From: Roseiarcus sp963836695
Lineage (GTDB): Bacteria > Pseudomonadota > Alphaproteobacteria > Rhizobiales > Beijerinckiaceae
Direction: 5' to 3'
Length of the DNA: 64,000 bases
Assembly (NCBI GenBank): GCA_963836695.1
Contig: CAWIKX010000007.1
Location: 62,001 to 126,000 of the forward strand
This document shows, piece after piece, positions 9,057-18,195 of the stretch. How positions within the stretch are numbered: position 1 is the stretch's first letter; each line of letters starts with the position of its first letter. Made by a program: the position numbers and the translations under genes. Below the pieces are notes generated by a model that worked only from the letters and a program-made list of their open reading frames with translations, did not search any database and was not told where the DNA came from.

Positions 9057-10034
9057 ATGTTGGACGAAATTGTCGCCAAATTCTCGGACGCCCACTTCAT
9101 GGCGATTCTGTTCGCAGCCGTGGGCTCGGCCGCGACCGTGCTTACCGCCGCCATGCCCTGGCTTCAGCCTGACACGTTATCGCGCCGCATCAAGGCGGTC
9201 AGCTCTGAGCGCGAGCGAATTCGAGCGCGAGAGCGCGAACGGCTGCAGGCGTCGCAGAGCAAGACGACATTGCGGGTGAGGCCGAGCGGCCTCGCGAAGC
9301 AATTGGTCGAAACCCTCAATCTGTCGAGCTGGCTCAGCACCGAAAAGGCCAAGATCCAATTGGCGATGGCGGGCTTTCGCGGCATCGGGGCGGAGTACAC
9401 GTTTCTAGCGTTCCGCCTGGCGACGCCGATTGCCTTCTTCATCGCCGCTATTGTGTATCAATTTCTGATCATCAAGTGGAGCCAACCCGCGATGGTCAAG
9501 ATCGGCATTGCGGTCGCGGCCACCTATCTCGGCATCAAGGCCCCAGAGCTGTTCCTCAAGAACAAGAGGGCCAAGCGGCAGAAGGAACTGGAGCGGGCGT
9601 TTCCTAACACGCTTGACCTTCTCTTGATCTGCGCTGAATCGGGAATGTCGATCGAACATGGGGTGCGCAAGGTCAGTGAGGAGATTGGCGTCGAGAGCGT
9701 CTCGATGGCGGAGGAGATGGGGATTCTCGCCGCGGAGATGTCCTACCTGGCCGAGCGGCGGATCGCATTCGAAAACCTCGGTCTAAGAACAGGGTTGGAC
9801 TCCGTTCGTTCGCTCACAACGGTCCTCTCGCAGTCGGAGCGTTATGGCACGCCGCTGGGGACCGCGCTCCGGGTTCTTAGCCAAGAGAGCCGCGACCATC
9901 GCATGTCACTCGCAGAGAAAAAGGCGGCTGCTTTGCCGCCAACTCTCACGGTGCCAATGATCCTCTTCTTTCTGCCCGGGCTCTTCGCTGCGATTCTGAC
10001 GCCAGCCATCATTCAGATCAACAATTGGAACTAG
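9057..10034 (+). CDS. tadC: Tad inner-membrane platform protein TadC
   Basis: 325 residues, paralogous in design to TadB: an N-terminal membrane segment, a basic region, two central hydrophobic segments, the T2SSF cytoplasmic domain (FPNTLDLLLICAESGMSIEHG) and a C-terminal helix pair ending LFAAILTPAII. ATG 9057 was chosen because it lies clear of the tadB stop; a TTG at 9027 would overlap tadB. It is the last gene of the visible pilus operon. The minor-pilin (tadE/F/G) genes are not in the window. Confidence 0.93.
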   Translation: MLDEIVAKFSDAHFMAILFAAVGSAATVLTAAMPWLQPDTLSRRIKAVSSERERIRARERERLQASQSKTTLRVRPSGLAKQLVETLNLSSWLSTEKAKIQLAMAGFRGIGAEYTFLAFRLATPIAFFIAAIVYQFLIIKWSQPAMVKIGIAVAATYLGIKAPELFLKNKRAKRQKELERAFPNTLDLLLICAESGMSIEHGVRKVSEEIGVESVSMAEEMGILAAEMSYLAERRIAFENLGLRTGLDSVRSLTTVLSQSERYGTPLGTALRVLSQESRDHRMSLAEKKAAALPPTLTVPMILFFLPGLFAAILTPAIIQINNWN

Positions 10035-10060
10035 CCGCACCCCGTCTCTCCAGGCCTCGT

Positions 10061-10621
10061 TCATAGCCGGAGGTCCAGCTGAGGCGGCGAGTCCTTCGGA
10101 TAGGTCAGCGTCCCGTCCGCCCCGCCGCGAGCCGCGGGCGTCAAACGCGCTGGCTCGACGTGGTGGGCGCCGAGAATATGGAACACCTCCTCGCCCGCGG
10201 CGATGAGATAGTCTGTGATGATGCGGCGATGGCATCGCCACCAGACCGCCTCTGCGCACATCACGCTCGACCGCGTCGCATGACCCAGTTCGCGCAACGT
10301 TTCGAGGCCTGAGCGGAACGGCTCGCTCATGGCGTAATCGGCGAAATTGTGGAAGCTTGCATTCTCCCAAAAGGCGTTGACCTGCGGCGAGACATCGCGC
10401 TGGAGGCGCCGTAGTCCGCCAAGCTCGGGCAGATGCCTGTAGGCGACGCCATGGGGCGCAAGCGAGGCAGGCAACACGTCGCGATTGAACTGCGGATTAG
10501 TCCGCGAGCGCGGAATGGTCCGGACGTCGACGACGAGCTTGACCTCCGCCGCCTTGAGCAGCGCGACGAACTCTTCGGTCGGGCGGGTCGAATGTCCGAT
10601 GGTGAAGAATGGGCTGGGCAT
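10061..10621 (-). CDS. DUF488 family protein
   Basis: 186 residues beginning MPSPFFTIGHSTRPTEEF, the hallmark opening of DUF488. Conserved blocks LVVDVRTIPRSRTNPQFN, YRHLPELGG and VMCAEAVWWRCHRRII (the family's Cys-Ala-Glu...CHR motif) are all present. DUF488 proteins have no settled function; the Cys/His pattern suggests a metal or nucleic-acid role. Convergent with tadC and divergent from the hydrolase at 10747. No operon partner. Confidence 0.9.
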   Translation of the reverse strand: MPSPFFTIGHSTRPTEEFVALLKAAEVKLVVDVRTIPRSRTNPQFNRDVLPASLAPHGVAYRHLPELGGLRRLQRDVSPQVNAFWENASFHNFADYAMSEPFRSGLETLRELGHATRSSVMCAEAVWWRCHRRIITDYLIAAGEEVFHILGAHHVEPARLTPAARGGADGTLTYPKDSPPQLDLRL

Positions 10622-10746
10622 GGTGAGGATATACGTCCCCGCCTCCCTGGCGTCGTCTCGACGCGCCGCGCGGCGGGCCAGGGGTTGATGCGCGACGTTA
10701 GCGGCGATAGTCTACGAATCTAATATACTACTCCTACGGAGGCCTT

Positions 10747-11586
10747 ATGCGCCACTTGATCCTCGCCGCCTTTCTCGCTTTCGCCGCCCTGCAGGCCGCC
10801 GCAGCGGAGCGGTGGGAGACCTTGCCCCCGACGCCCGCGCCCATCCCCACGGACCGCAGCGGCGAGCTCGCCGTCAACGGGATCAAGATCCACTACGCCA
10901 TCTACGGCCAGGGTACGCCGGTGGTCTTCCTTCACGGGGGCTTGGCCAACACCGACTACTGGGGGAACCAAGTTCCAGCGGTCGCGGCCCATCACACCGT
11001 TATTCTGATCGACAGCCGCGGGCATGGCCGCAGCACGCGCGACGCGCGCGCTTACGGTTATGACCTGATGGCCGACGATGTCGTGGGAGTCCTCGACGCG
11101 CTTAAGATCCCGAAGGCCGACGTCGTCGGCTGGAGCGACGGCGGCATTCTGGGGATCGATCTCGCGCTCCGTCACAAGGATCGCGTCGGCAAGGTCTTCG
11201 CTTTCGCCGCCAACACCGTACCGTCCGGCGTGGTCGAGGGCGTCGAGAAAAATCCGACCTTCGCCGCCTATATCGAGCGGGCTGGCCATGAATATTCCGA
11301 GCATTCAGCGACGCCCAAGGAATACGACGCCTTCGTCGATCAAATCGGCAAGATGTGGGCAGACCAGCCGAACTGGACCGACGATCAGCTCAAGACGATC
11401 GACACGCCGGTCCTCGTCGTCGACGGGGACCACGACGAAGCGATCAAGCGTGCGCATACTGAATATATCGCGGCGACCATCCCGCGCGCGGGCCTCCTCA
11501 TCCTGCCGAACGTCAGCCATTTCGCCTTCCTGCAGGATCCAGACCAGTTCAATTTCTCCATCCTGCATTTCCTCGGCGATGAGTAG
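10747..11586 (+). CDS. Secreted alpha/beta hydrolase
   Basis: 279 residues with a Sec-type signal peptide (residues 1-20, HLILAAFLAFAALQAAAA). The alpha/beta hydrolase fold is shown by the HGG oxyanion-hole motif (VVFLHGGLAN), the DSRGHGRS strand, nucleophile elbow GWSDGG (Ser near residue 134), the acidic residue in VVDGDHD and the terminal catalytic His in NVSHFAF. It is probably a periplasmic esterase or hydrolase; substrate unknown. ACGGAGG lies 6 bases before the ATG. Nothing nearby suggests a pathway. Confidence 0.88.
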   Translation: MRHLILAAFLAFAALQAAAAERWETLPPTPAPIPTDRSGELAVNGIKIHYAIYGQGTPVVFLHGGLANTDYWGNQVPAVAAHHTVILIDSRGHGRSTRDARAYGYDLMADDVVGVLDALKIPKADVVGWSDGGILGIDLALRHKDRVGKVFAFAANTVPSGVVEGVEKNPTFAAYIERAGHEYSEHSATPKEYDAFVDQIGKMWADQPNWTDDQLKTIDTPVLVVDGDHDEAIKRAHTEYIAATIPRAGLLILPNVSHFAFLQDPDQFNFSILHFLGDE

Positions 11587-11691
11587 GGCAATGGCGGGCG
11601 CCGGCGCCGCCTCCCGACCGGAGTTGACATGCTTCGAGCCGATACCAGATATAATCGATAGACTTTCGACTGTTGATCGGGACATGGGCCC

Positions 11692-12558
11692 ATGGTTCAG
11701 ATCGCGACTGCGTCGCTGCCTCACATTCAGGCCGCCCTCAACTATCTGGCCGTAACCGGCCAGAAGCCGGTCACTTACGCGTACCAACCTCCGCCAGGGG
11801 TTTCGTGGTCGACGGCAGAGGCTGACGAGCGCCGGACGATTATCCACAACCTTCGTCCCGCGGCGTCGGAATTGTTGCTGGACGACGTCGGATTCCAGTT
11901 CCTGAAGCATTCGAGCGCGGTCAGGAACTTCTGGGACGACGACGAAATCAAACGCGTCTACTATCCCGAGTCTATCGATCTCTTGAAGCGCGTGACGGGA
12001 GCCGCCGAAGTGCGTGTCTTCGACCACACGCTGAGGCGCCGCGTGCCCGGCGAGAACGATCGCTCGACGAAGCCCGGCGTTCCTCGCCAACCTGCGAACC
12101 GCATTCACGTGGATCAGACCGCAGCTTCCGGCGCCTCCCGCCTTCGGGCCGAATATCCGGACGAGGCGGACGCATTGCTTCGCCGGCGCGTCGCCATTGT
12201 CAATCTATGGCGGCCGATCAAATCGCCGGTGCTTGACGCCCCGCTCGCCGTCTGCGACGCGCGTAGCGTCAAGCCGCAGGACCTCATCGCCTCCGATCTC
12301 GTTTATCGCGACCGGCGCGGCGAGACCTACAATCTCATCTACGATCCGGGCCAACGCTGGTTCTACGCGCCGGAAATGCGCGCCGACGAAGCCCTGCTGC
12401 TCAAATGTTACGATTCGCGTGATGACGGTGGAGTGGCGCGCTTCGCTCCGCATACGGCGTTCATCGATCCGACCGCGCCTCCAGACGCGCCGCCTCGCGA
12501 GAGCATCGAGTTGCGCACCTTTGTCATTTTCGGAGAGGATGAGAAGGCGCGGCACTGA
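11692..12558 (+). CDS. CmcJ/NvfI family oxidoreductase (putative 2-oxoglutarate oxygenase fold)
   Basis: 288 residues. The pattern of the CmcJ/NvfI (asaB-like) family is present: RVFDHTLRRR, NRIHVDQTAASGASRL with its His-x-Asp, VNLWRPI, CDARSV, LIYDPGQRWFYAPEM, LKCYDSR and RFAPHTAF, then PRESIELRTFV. Family members are found with fungal and bacterial secondary-metabolite enzymes and as solitary genes; the HxD and distal His suggest a mononuclear iron site. Here it stands alone after the hydrolase, with no biosynthetic cluster visible, so the substrate is unknown. Confidence 0.82.
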   Translation: MVQIATASLPHIQAALNYLAVTGQKPVTYAYQPPPGVSWSTAEADERRTIIHNLRPAASELLLDDVGFQFLKHSSAVRNFWDDDEIKRVYYPESIDLLKRVTGAAEVRVFDHTLRRRVPGENDRSTKPGVPRQPANRIHVDQTAASGASRLRAEYPDEADALLRRRVAIVNLWRPIKSPVLDAPLAVCDARSVKPQDLIASDLVYRDRRGETYNLIYDPGQRWFYAPEMRADEALLLKCYDSRDDGGVARFAPHTAFIDPTAPPDAPPRESIELRTFVIFGEDEKARH

Positions 12559-12757
12559 AGTCGACTAATCTCCTGGTCTTCCCTTAACTCCAGCTACAAG
12601 CAGATCTGTGTGATGGACCTTGGCCGTGTGGGCGGTCGAGGCGGTTGTTGGCGCTGTCGTGCGCGCATTCACGTCGGAGACTACGCAATGCCTGGCGCGA
12701 GGAAGATGCGGTTGGGAACCTCGAGATCGCCAATCTTGAGCGGATCGAACAGGCTAG

Positions 12758-13417
12758 ATCACGCCGCGCGCCCTGGAAATCGCTGAAATTCCTGGGATCA
12801 TCGAGGCCTATCGGCGCGGGGCGGAGAACGCCAAGAGGGCCGGCTTCGACGGCGTCGAGGTGCACGGGGCGAATGGCTATCTCATCGATCAGTTTCTGCA
12901 GGACAGCGCGAACAAACGGGCGGACCGTTATGGTGGTGGAATCGAGAACCGCGCCCGGCTCCTGCTCGATGTGACGGACGCGGTCATCTCCGTCTGGGGC
13001 GCCGGCCGTGTGGGCGTGCATCTCGCGCCGCGCGCCGATTCGCACGACATGGGCGATAGCGACCTGCCTGCGACCTTCGGCTATGTCGCCCGCGAACTCG
13101 GAAAGCGCAGAATCGCCTTCCTGTGCGCCCGCGAGTCGACCAAGGCCCCGCGGCTTGGTCCTGATCTCAAGGCCGCGTTCGGCGGCGTCTATGTCGCGAA
13201 CGAGGGGTTTTCGCGCGAGGACGCCGAGGCTGTCGTCGCCGCTGGCGAAGCCGACGCTGTGGCGTTCGGCAAGCTCTTCCTCGCCAATCCCGACCTGCCG
13301 CGGCGGTTCTCTCTCGGCGCCCCGCTCAATCCGTGGAACGCCGAAACTTTCTACACCGATGGCCCCGCCGGCTACACCGACTATGCGGCGCTCGAGGAAA
13401 GGGCGGCCGCGGAATAA
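12758..13417 (+). pseudogene. Old yellow enzyme (NemA-like) gene, N-terminal ~40% missing
   Basis: From 12758 the frame reads TPRALEIAEIPGIIEAYRRG, then FDGVEVHGANGYLIDQFLQD, NKRADRYGG, and the FMN-phosphate region GEADAVAFGKLFLANPDL: the C-terminal ~220 residues of an ene-reductase normally ~360 long. An in-frame TAG (12755-12757) lies directly before it and no start codon or N-terminal barrel half exists between the CmcJ gene and this point. An internal start at 12860 would give 185 residues lacking half the barrel. The upstream ~180 bases hold no recognisable OYE sequence, so this is a deletion remnant, not a frameshift. Confidence 0.85.
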
Positions 13418-13700
13418 AGGGGCCGATCAGTTCCATGGCGCGCGCGCCGGGCTAATTAACTCTATTGACGTGGTGAACATTGTATGCCAGTCCGATAATG
13501 CGGTCGCTCCCGTGACCGCACGGCGCGCTCAGCCACGACTTTGGGAGGGGGGCTGTAAAGCCATCCCGGCTGAGTGCGCCCCCTTTCCAGACTATACAAC
13601 TAACAATTGTTCTTCGTCCCGGCTGGTCCGGACCGAGGACAACGAGCGCGAGCGCTCATCGAAGCCGAGCGCGCCAAGGGGACGCCCTCAGTCGCGTCGA

Positions 13701-14384
13701 TTAGAGAACCCCGTAAGTCTCGAACGCTTCGCGCGCCCCCATGCCGTTCCGAATGGCGGTCGCGACCCGGTTTTCCGTCGACGCTTTGGCGAGCGCCGCT
13801 TCGATAGCCTCGCTCTCGACTTCGGAAGGAATGACCAGCACGCCCTCGCGGTCGCCGAAGATGAGGTCGCCGGGCGCGACCCTGACCCCTTCGATTTCAA
13901 TGCTCACGCGAAAGTCGATCACCTTGCCGCGCGGGCCCTGATCTTGGGCATAGAGCCCGCGGCTGAAGGTCGGAAAGCCGAGCGCTTCGATTCCCTCGGC
14001 GTCCCGGATGAAGCCATTGAGCACCGCGCCCGCGGCGCGGAGGAAGCGGGCGCGCGTGGACATGAGCTCGCCCCAGAACGCGTAGCGAAACGACCCGCCT
14101 GTGGCGACGTAAACTTCGTTGGGTTGAAGATCGTCAAGCGCCTCCAACATGAGCCCGAACGGTTTTGAGGCCGCACCGGCGAGCGAGTGGGCGTTGTCAT
14201 CGAAGATATCCGCCTCGAGGACCGGCATGGCGCGCCCAATGACCTTCATCCCCGGCGTGAGCGGTCCGATGGCTTGCGGCAGGAACTGGCGGCGCCATCC
14301 CATCTTGTCGAGCACGTCGCCCACGACCGCCGTGAACAGCTTGTCGCGAAGCGTCGAGAAGACAGTGTCGTCCATCCCCGCCAT
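13701..14384 (-). CDS. RraA family protein (HMG/CHA aldolase-like)
   Basis: About 227 residues of the RraA/dimethylmenaquinone-methyltransferase-like fold. Visible: TAVVGDVLDKMG, the ring motif GRAMPV, GELMSTRARFLRAAGAVLNGFIRDAEGI (with the G-x20-R-D active-site pattern: Arg and Asp in FIRDAEG), and GDLIFGDREGVLVIP. Family members are class II aldolases acting on 4-hydroxy-4-methyl-2-oxoglutarate-type acids or RNase E regulators. At ~230 residues it fits the aldolase-like branch. Start at 14384 is set by GGAG 8 bases upstream; a frame-open extension to 14441 is unlikely. The flanking gaps (13418-13700 and 14385-14677) hold nothing recognisable. Confidence 0.82.
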   Translation of the reverse strand: MAGMDDTVFSTLRDKLFTAVVGDVLDKMGWRRQFLPQAIGPLTPGMKVIGRAMPVLEADIFDDNAHSLAGAASKPFGLMLEALDDLQPNEVYVATGGSFRYAFWGELMSTRARFLRAAGAVLNGFIRDAEGIEALGFPTFSRGLYAQDQGPRGKVIDFRVSIEIEGVRVAPGDLIFGDREGVLVIPSEVESEAIEAALAKASTENRVATAIRNGMGAREAFETYGVL

Positions 14385-14677
14385 CCTTTGTGCTCCTGAC
14401 ATCGATGGCGAAACCGGAGCGTTCTTTCGGCCAAAAGGCAAGCAGCAAACCTATTTAGTGAGCTTGGTCATGGCAGTTGTAAAGACGCAGCGGTCGGGGG
14501 TCCGCCATGGTAGGGGGGCCTTGTTTGACGAAAAGCCGGCCGCGAAGCGCCGCGGAGTATGGGAGACGGGTGCGCCATCTGGCCATTGTTTGAGACGGCT
14601 TCGTGAGCTGCCGCGGCCCCCCAAGCAAAGATCAGCGTCCTAAGAGAAACCTCGCCACTCGGCCCTTGATTCAGGCG

Positions 14678-15427
14678 TCAGTGGAGGGGGTGGGTGACAA
14701 GGAGATCGGCGCTATCGAAATGCCCTGTCCACGGATAACCCATCCAGACTCGGACCGCACCGAATTGCTGCGCGAAGAACGCCGGGGCGGTAATCGTGTA
14801 GTCCACCGATCCCGACGCTCCCGGGCCGATGAGCGCGATATGCGCTGTCGGCGGTGATGCAGTCGTGTTCAAAGTGACCGCCACATCAAATGCCTGATCG
14901 CGCGGGAAGGAGCCAAATTCGGTTGCTCTAAGATCGTTGATTCGGACCCTGTTGTCTTGCATGAAATCGATATGGAGGAAGTCCACCATCCCGCCGGGCT
15001 GCGGCTGGGGGACCGGCTCGAATGAAAGCGTTGCGAGGCCGCTGCCTGTGGGGATGAACATAGCACAAAGGAAATTGTACTGACCGCCCGGCTGCGATGC
15101 CAGCGTGCCTAACATCCCGCTTATGGGCGCTCCATTGCTGGCGCGGCTGACCTTGAGCCAGTGTTCTCCCCCCGCCTGAACCGGGGATCCGACGACCCCG
15201 ACGCTGCCCGTCGCGCCAAACACGCTTGCCGTTCCGGTCGCCTGGGCCGAGGCCGGACGCTGACCAACCGGAGTCGAGTTGAAGTTCGATTGGAATACTG
15301 TGGCCGATTGACAACCCCCCAGGATTGTCAGCGCAAGGGCTAGCGGCAGTCTGCAGCACATGCCGGCGATGGCGTCGGACTGTCGGCTCGTTGACTCAAG
15401 ATCTCGTTCAGCGTTAGCGCCGCCCAT
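14678..15427 (-). CDS. Putative lipoprotein, unknown function
   Basis: 249 residues. A hydrophobic stretch LPLALALTILGGC ends in a lipobox (acylated Cys near residue 39). The start at 15427 has a strong GGGAGGG about 6 bases upstream, giving a long 20-residue n-region; an internal ATG at 15361 would give a more usual lipoprotein leader. The mature part is rich in Gly, Ser and Thr, with beta-strand-like segments and a putative jelly-roll look (KVSRASNGAPISGML, DFLHIDFMQDNRVRIND). I do not recognise a named family. It stands alone, convergent with nothing, next to parB. Confidence 0.7.
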   Translation of the reverse strand: MGGANAERDLESTSRQSDAIAGMCCRLPLALALTILGGCQSATVFQSNFNSTPVGQRPASAQATGTASVFGATGSVGVVGSPVQAGGEHWLKVSRASNGAPISGMLGTLASQPGGQYNFLCAMFIPTGSGLATLSFEPVPQPQPGGMVDFLHIDFMQDNRVRINDLRATEFGSFPRDQAFDVAVTLNTTASPPTAHIALIGPGASGSVDYTITAPAFFAQQFGAVRVWMGYPWTGHFDSADLLVTHPLH

Positions 15428-15597
15428 GCCGTCCCTCCCGAGTGTCCCGCTCGTTCGATGGCTGGCGATTCAGCACACCTTGCAGTGAGAGAACCAGGAA
15501 TCAAGAGGGCGCGCTGTGCGCCTGATCACACTATTTTCACCAGCAGACTCTGGTTAAGCGCAGTCGACGAAGCGAGAAAATCGACCGGCGTGTCGCG

Positions 15598-16485
15598 TCA
15601 GTCCGCGGCCGACTGACAAAGCCGGCGGCAGAAGTCATCGAGCTGCTCGAAATCCCGGAAGGCGATGCGCATCTCGCCGCTGTCCCCGGCGTGCCGGATC
15701 GTCACTTTCGTACCGAGCGCCAGCGCAAGCTTGTCCTGGAGGGCGCGCGTGTCGGCGTCGACGGGCGCGGTTCCCTTGCGCGGCCGCGCCGTCTTGCCGG
15801 AATTCTCGCCCAATCGCTCGATGTCCCGAACCGTCAGGCCTTCGGCCACGATGCGGTTGGCGAGCGCGTCCGGGTCGGCGACGGCGAGCAGGGCTCGCGC
15901 GTGGCCCGCGGAAATCTGCCCGCCCGCCAACAAGCCGCGCGTGTGCTCGGGCAAATTGGTCAGGCGGAGCGTGTTGGCGACATGGCTCCGGCTCTTGCTG
16001 ACGACGCGGGCGATATCGCCGTGCGAATAGCCGTAATCGGCGCCGAGTTTGGCATAGCCCGCCGCCTCTTCGAGCGCGTTGAGATCCGACCTTTGCACAT
16101 TTTCGACGATGGCGATCTCGAGCGCTTCTCGGTCGCCAGCCTCGACGATGGTGACCGGAAGTTCGTGCAGCCCTGCCCTCTGGGCCGCGCGCCAGCGCCG
16201 CTCGCCGGCGATGATCTCGTAGGCGTCCGCGACGCCAGAGATCGCGCGAACCACCACCGGCTGGATGATTCCGCGCTCCTTGATCGAGGCGGCGAGTTCG
16301 TCAAGTTCCGTATCGTCGAACCGCTTTCGCGGATTGCGCGGATTGGGGCGCAGGAATTCGATCGGCGTCTGGCGAGCGCCGCGCGAGATCTCGGCATGCT
16401 GAGTGTTCGCCCCGCCCAACAGGGCCGCCAGGCCGCGCCCAAGGCGAGGCTTGCTCTCCATCACGCGGCTTGCTTCTTCGGCCAT
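15598..16485 (-). CDS. parB: Chromosome-partitioning protein ParB
   Basis: 295 residues. The N-terminus has LGRGLAALLG, the ParB/Srx CTPase domain follows (PRNPRKRFDD, GERRWRAAQRAGL with the arginine-rich box, ENVQRSDLNALEEA), then the HTH (GDIARVVSKSRSHVANTLRL and GQISAGHARALL) and a C-terminal dimerisation domain. It binds parS and loads onto DNA as a CTP-dependent clamp, working with ParA. It lies 28 bases downstream of parA, and perfect parS sites are present at 17957 and 20085. Confidence 0.97.
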   Translation of the reverse strand: MAEEASRVMESKPRLGRGLAALLGGANTQHAEISRGARQTPIEFLRPNPRNPRKRFDDTELDELAASIKERGIIQPVVVRAISGVADAYEIIAGERRWRAAQRAGLHELPVTIVEAGDREALEIAIVENVQRSDLNALEEAAGYAKLGADYGYSHGDIARVVSKSRSHVANTLRLTNLPEHTRGLLAGGQISAGHARALLAVADPDALANRIVAEGLTVRDIERLGENSGKTARPRKGTAPVDADTRALQDKLALALGTKVTIRHAGDSGEMRIAFRDFEQLDDFCRRLCQSAAD

Positions 16486-16513
16486 GAGGTCCCTTCCCTA
16501 TACTGCGAACGCC

Positions 16514-17377
16514 TCAAGCGGCGCGCCAACGACCCTCGCGCCGGATGACCTCGGACGCGAGCTTGAGATACGCCTGGCTGCCGGCGCATTTGAGATCGTA
16601 GAGCAGCGCCGGCTTGCCGTGCGACGGCGCTTCCGACAGGCGGACATTGCGGGGAATAACCGTCTCGTAGACCGTGTCGCCCATGTAAGCGCGCACGTCC
16701 GCGACGACCTGCCCGGCGAGGCTGTTTCGGGGGTCGAACATGGTCAAAACCACGCCATGAATGGTTAGCGATGAGTTAAGCGTGCTGCGAACCTGCTCGA
16801 CGGTGGTCAGAAGCTGTGACAGGCCTTCAAGCGCAAAGAATTCGCATTGCAGCGGGACGACCACTGCGTCGGCGGCGGCGAGCGCGTTGATGGTGAGAAG
16901 GTTGAGCGACGGGGGACAATCCACCAGCACATAGGTGACCCTTTCCGGGTCTTCCGCGTTCGAGGCGCCGTAAGCGCGAAGCGCGTCGCGCAGTTTATAG
17001 GAACGGTTGGAGTGTCCGGCGATTTCCAACTCGACGCCAAGCAGATCCATGGTCGAGGGCGCGACGGTGAGGCGCGGCACGGAGGTCGGAACGACAACGT
17101 CGCGCAAGGGCTTCTCGCCGACCAGCATCTCATAGCTCGAAGTCGCTCGGGCATGCCGGTTGATGCCGAGGCCGGTTGATGCGTTGCCCTGAGGATCGAG
17201 GTCGATGATGAGCACCCGCTCGCCGATCGCGGCCAGCGCTGTTCCAAGATTGATGGCGGTGGTCGTCTTGCCGACGCCGCCTTTTTGGTTTGCGAGAGCG
17301 AAAACGCGTGGACGCGCGGCGCCGTCGGGCTTTCGAACGAGGGGCTCGGTCTCCGTCTCGGCGCCGGTCTCGGTCAT
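16514..17377 (-). CDS. parA: Chromosome-partitioning ATPase ParA
   Basis: 287 residues. Deviant Walker A ALANQKGGVGKTTTAINL near residue 28, Walker A' IIDLDPQGNASTGLG, Walker B YVLVDCPPSLNLLTINAL. It is the DNA-bound ATPase that moves ParB-parS complexes. It has a short N-terminal extension (~23 residues), as in other alphaproteobacterial chromosomal ParAs. Co-transcribed with rsmG (12-base gap) and parB. Confidence 0.97.
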   Translation of the reverse strand: MTETGAETETEPLVRKPDGAARPRVFALANQKGGVGKTTTAINLGTALAAIGERVLIIDLDPQGNASTGLGINRHARATSSYEMLVGEKPLRDVVVPTSVPRLTVAPSTMDLLGVELEIAGHSNRSYKLRDALRAYGASNAEDPERVTYVLVDCPPSLNLLTINALAAADAVVVPLQCEFFALEGLSQLLTTVEQVRSTLNSSLTIHGVVLTMFDPRNSLAGQVVADVRAYMGDTVYETVIPRNVRLSEAPSHGKPALLYDLKCAGSQAYLKLASEVIRREGRWRAA

Positions 17378-17389
17378 GGGCTTTCGGTC

Positions 17390-18034
17390 TCAGCCTTGGC
17401 GAATGCGTAGGATCGCGGCCTTCGGGTCGACGATGCTCTGCAGCGTTTCGGTTGCATAGGCCGGCGCCTCAGGCAGCGCCGCAATCTGCTCTCTAGCTGA
17501 TTCGCCGCGCGGAAACACGGCAATCGCCCCGCGCTCGATCCACGGTCTCGCCAATTTGAGGGTCAGCGGCAAGGGGGCGAAAGCGCGCGCGGTGACGCCG
17601 TCCACAGGTCCGAGGGTATCGGGCTCGATGGATTCGACGCGGACGGGGTGAATCTGGGCTGCGGCTCTCGTGGCGCGGGCCACTTCGCGGAGGAAGGCGC
17701 ACTTCCGTTGGTCGCTTTCGACGCAATGAACAACGGCGCCAGGCGTCTCGACGAGTTGGATCGCGATCACGAGGCCGGGGAAGCCGGCGCCCGAGCCCAT
17801 GTCGAGCCAGCGTCTGGCGTATGGGGCGAGTGCGAGCAATTGCGCGGAATCGGCGATATGGCGGGTCCAGACCGATAGGAAGGTCGAATCTGCGATGAGA
17901 TTGGTCTTGCGCCGCCAGCGGTCCAGAAGGTCGACAAAGATGGCCAGGCGCGTCTCTGTTTCACGTGAAACAGGAACGAGGCGCAGAGCAGCCTGACGAT
18001 CATCCGCGAGTTGGTCGGCCAGAGCGCGGCGCAT
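17390..18034 (-). CDS. rsmG: 16S rRNA (guanine527-N7) methyltransferase RsmG (GidB)
   Basis: 214 residues. GidB signatures are present: VSRETETRLAIFVDLL, RRKTNLIADSTFLSVW, RHIADSAQL, and the SAM-binding loop DMGSGAGFPGLV. It methylates N7 of G527 in 16S rRNA. The codons for PVSRET contain a perfect parS palindrome (17957-17972), a known coincidence in alphaproteobacterial gidB genes. Gene order mnmG-rsmG-parA-parB is the classic origin-proximal arrangement. Confidence 0.95.
   Translation of the reverse strand: MRRALADQLADDRQAALRLVPVSRETETRLAIFVDLLDRWRRKTNLIADSTFLSVWTRHIADSAQLLALAPYARRWLDMGSGAGFPGLVIAIQLVETPGAVVHCVESDQRKCAFLREVARATRAAAQIHPVRVESIEPDTLGPVDGVTARAFAPLPLTLKLARPWIERGAIAVFPRGESAREQIAALPEAPAYATETLQSIVDPKAAILRIRQG
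17957..17972. other. parS centromere site inside rsmG
   Basis: Exact TGTTTCACGTGAAACA, the 16-bp consensus palindrome bound by ParB. It lies within the 5' part of rsmG, about 1.5 kb from parB. Presence of this and the second site suggests the window is near the chromosomal replication origin. Confidence 0.93.
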
Positions 18035-18047
18035 TCAGACGGAATCA

Positions 18048-18141
18048 TCGTCATTGCCAGGACCGGAGCGACGAAGCAATTCCGGGAACGAGGGCCGCCC
18101 TGCGTTCCCATGGGTCGCGTCGCGTCGCTCGCGATGACGGG
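18048..18141. repeat. Rhizobial intergenic palindromic repeat
   Basis: Between rsmG and mnmG. The left arm reads CGTCATTGCCAGGACCGGAG then CGACGAAGCAATTCC; the right arm ends CGTCGCTCGCGATGACG. The two ends are approximate reverse complements (CGTCATTG...CGAAGCAA and ...TCGCGATGACG), the layout of the 'GTCATTGCGAGCGAAGCGAAGCAAT' repeats scattered in Hyphomicrobiales genomes. A related copy is at 21708-21842. Confidence 0.6.
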
Positions 18142-18195
18142 GATGGCTCCGTCTGGACGCGCCGTGCACTAATGCACTGCTTGGAGCCGGCCGGC

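Noticed and set aside
12645..12757. Missing N-terminus of the old yellow enzyme in another frame.
   Set aside because: None of the three + frames shows the conserved OYE N-terminal motifs, so deletion is more likely than a frameshift.
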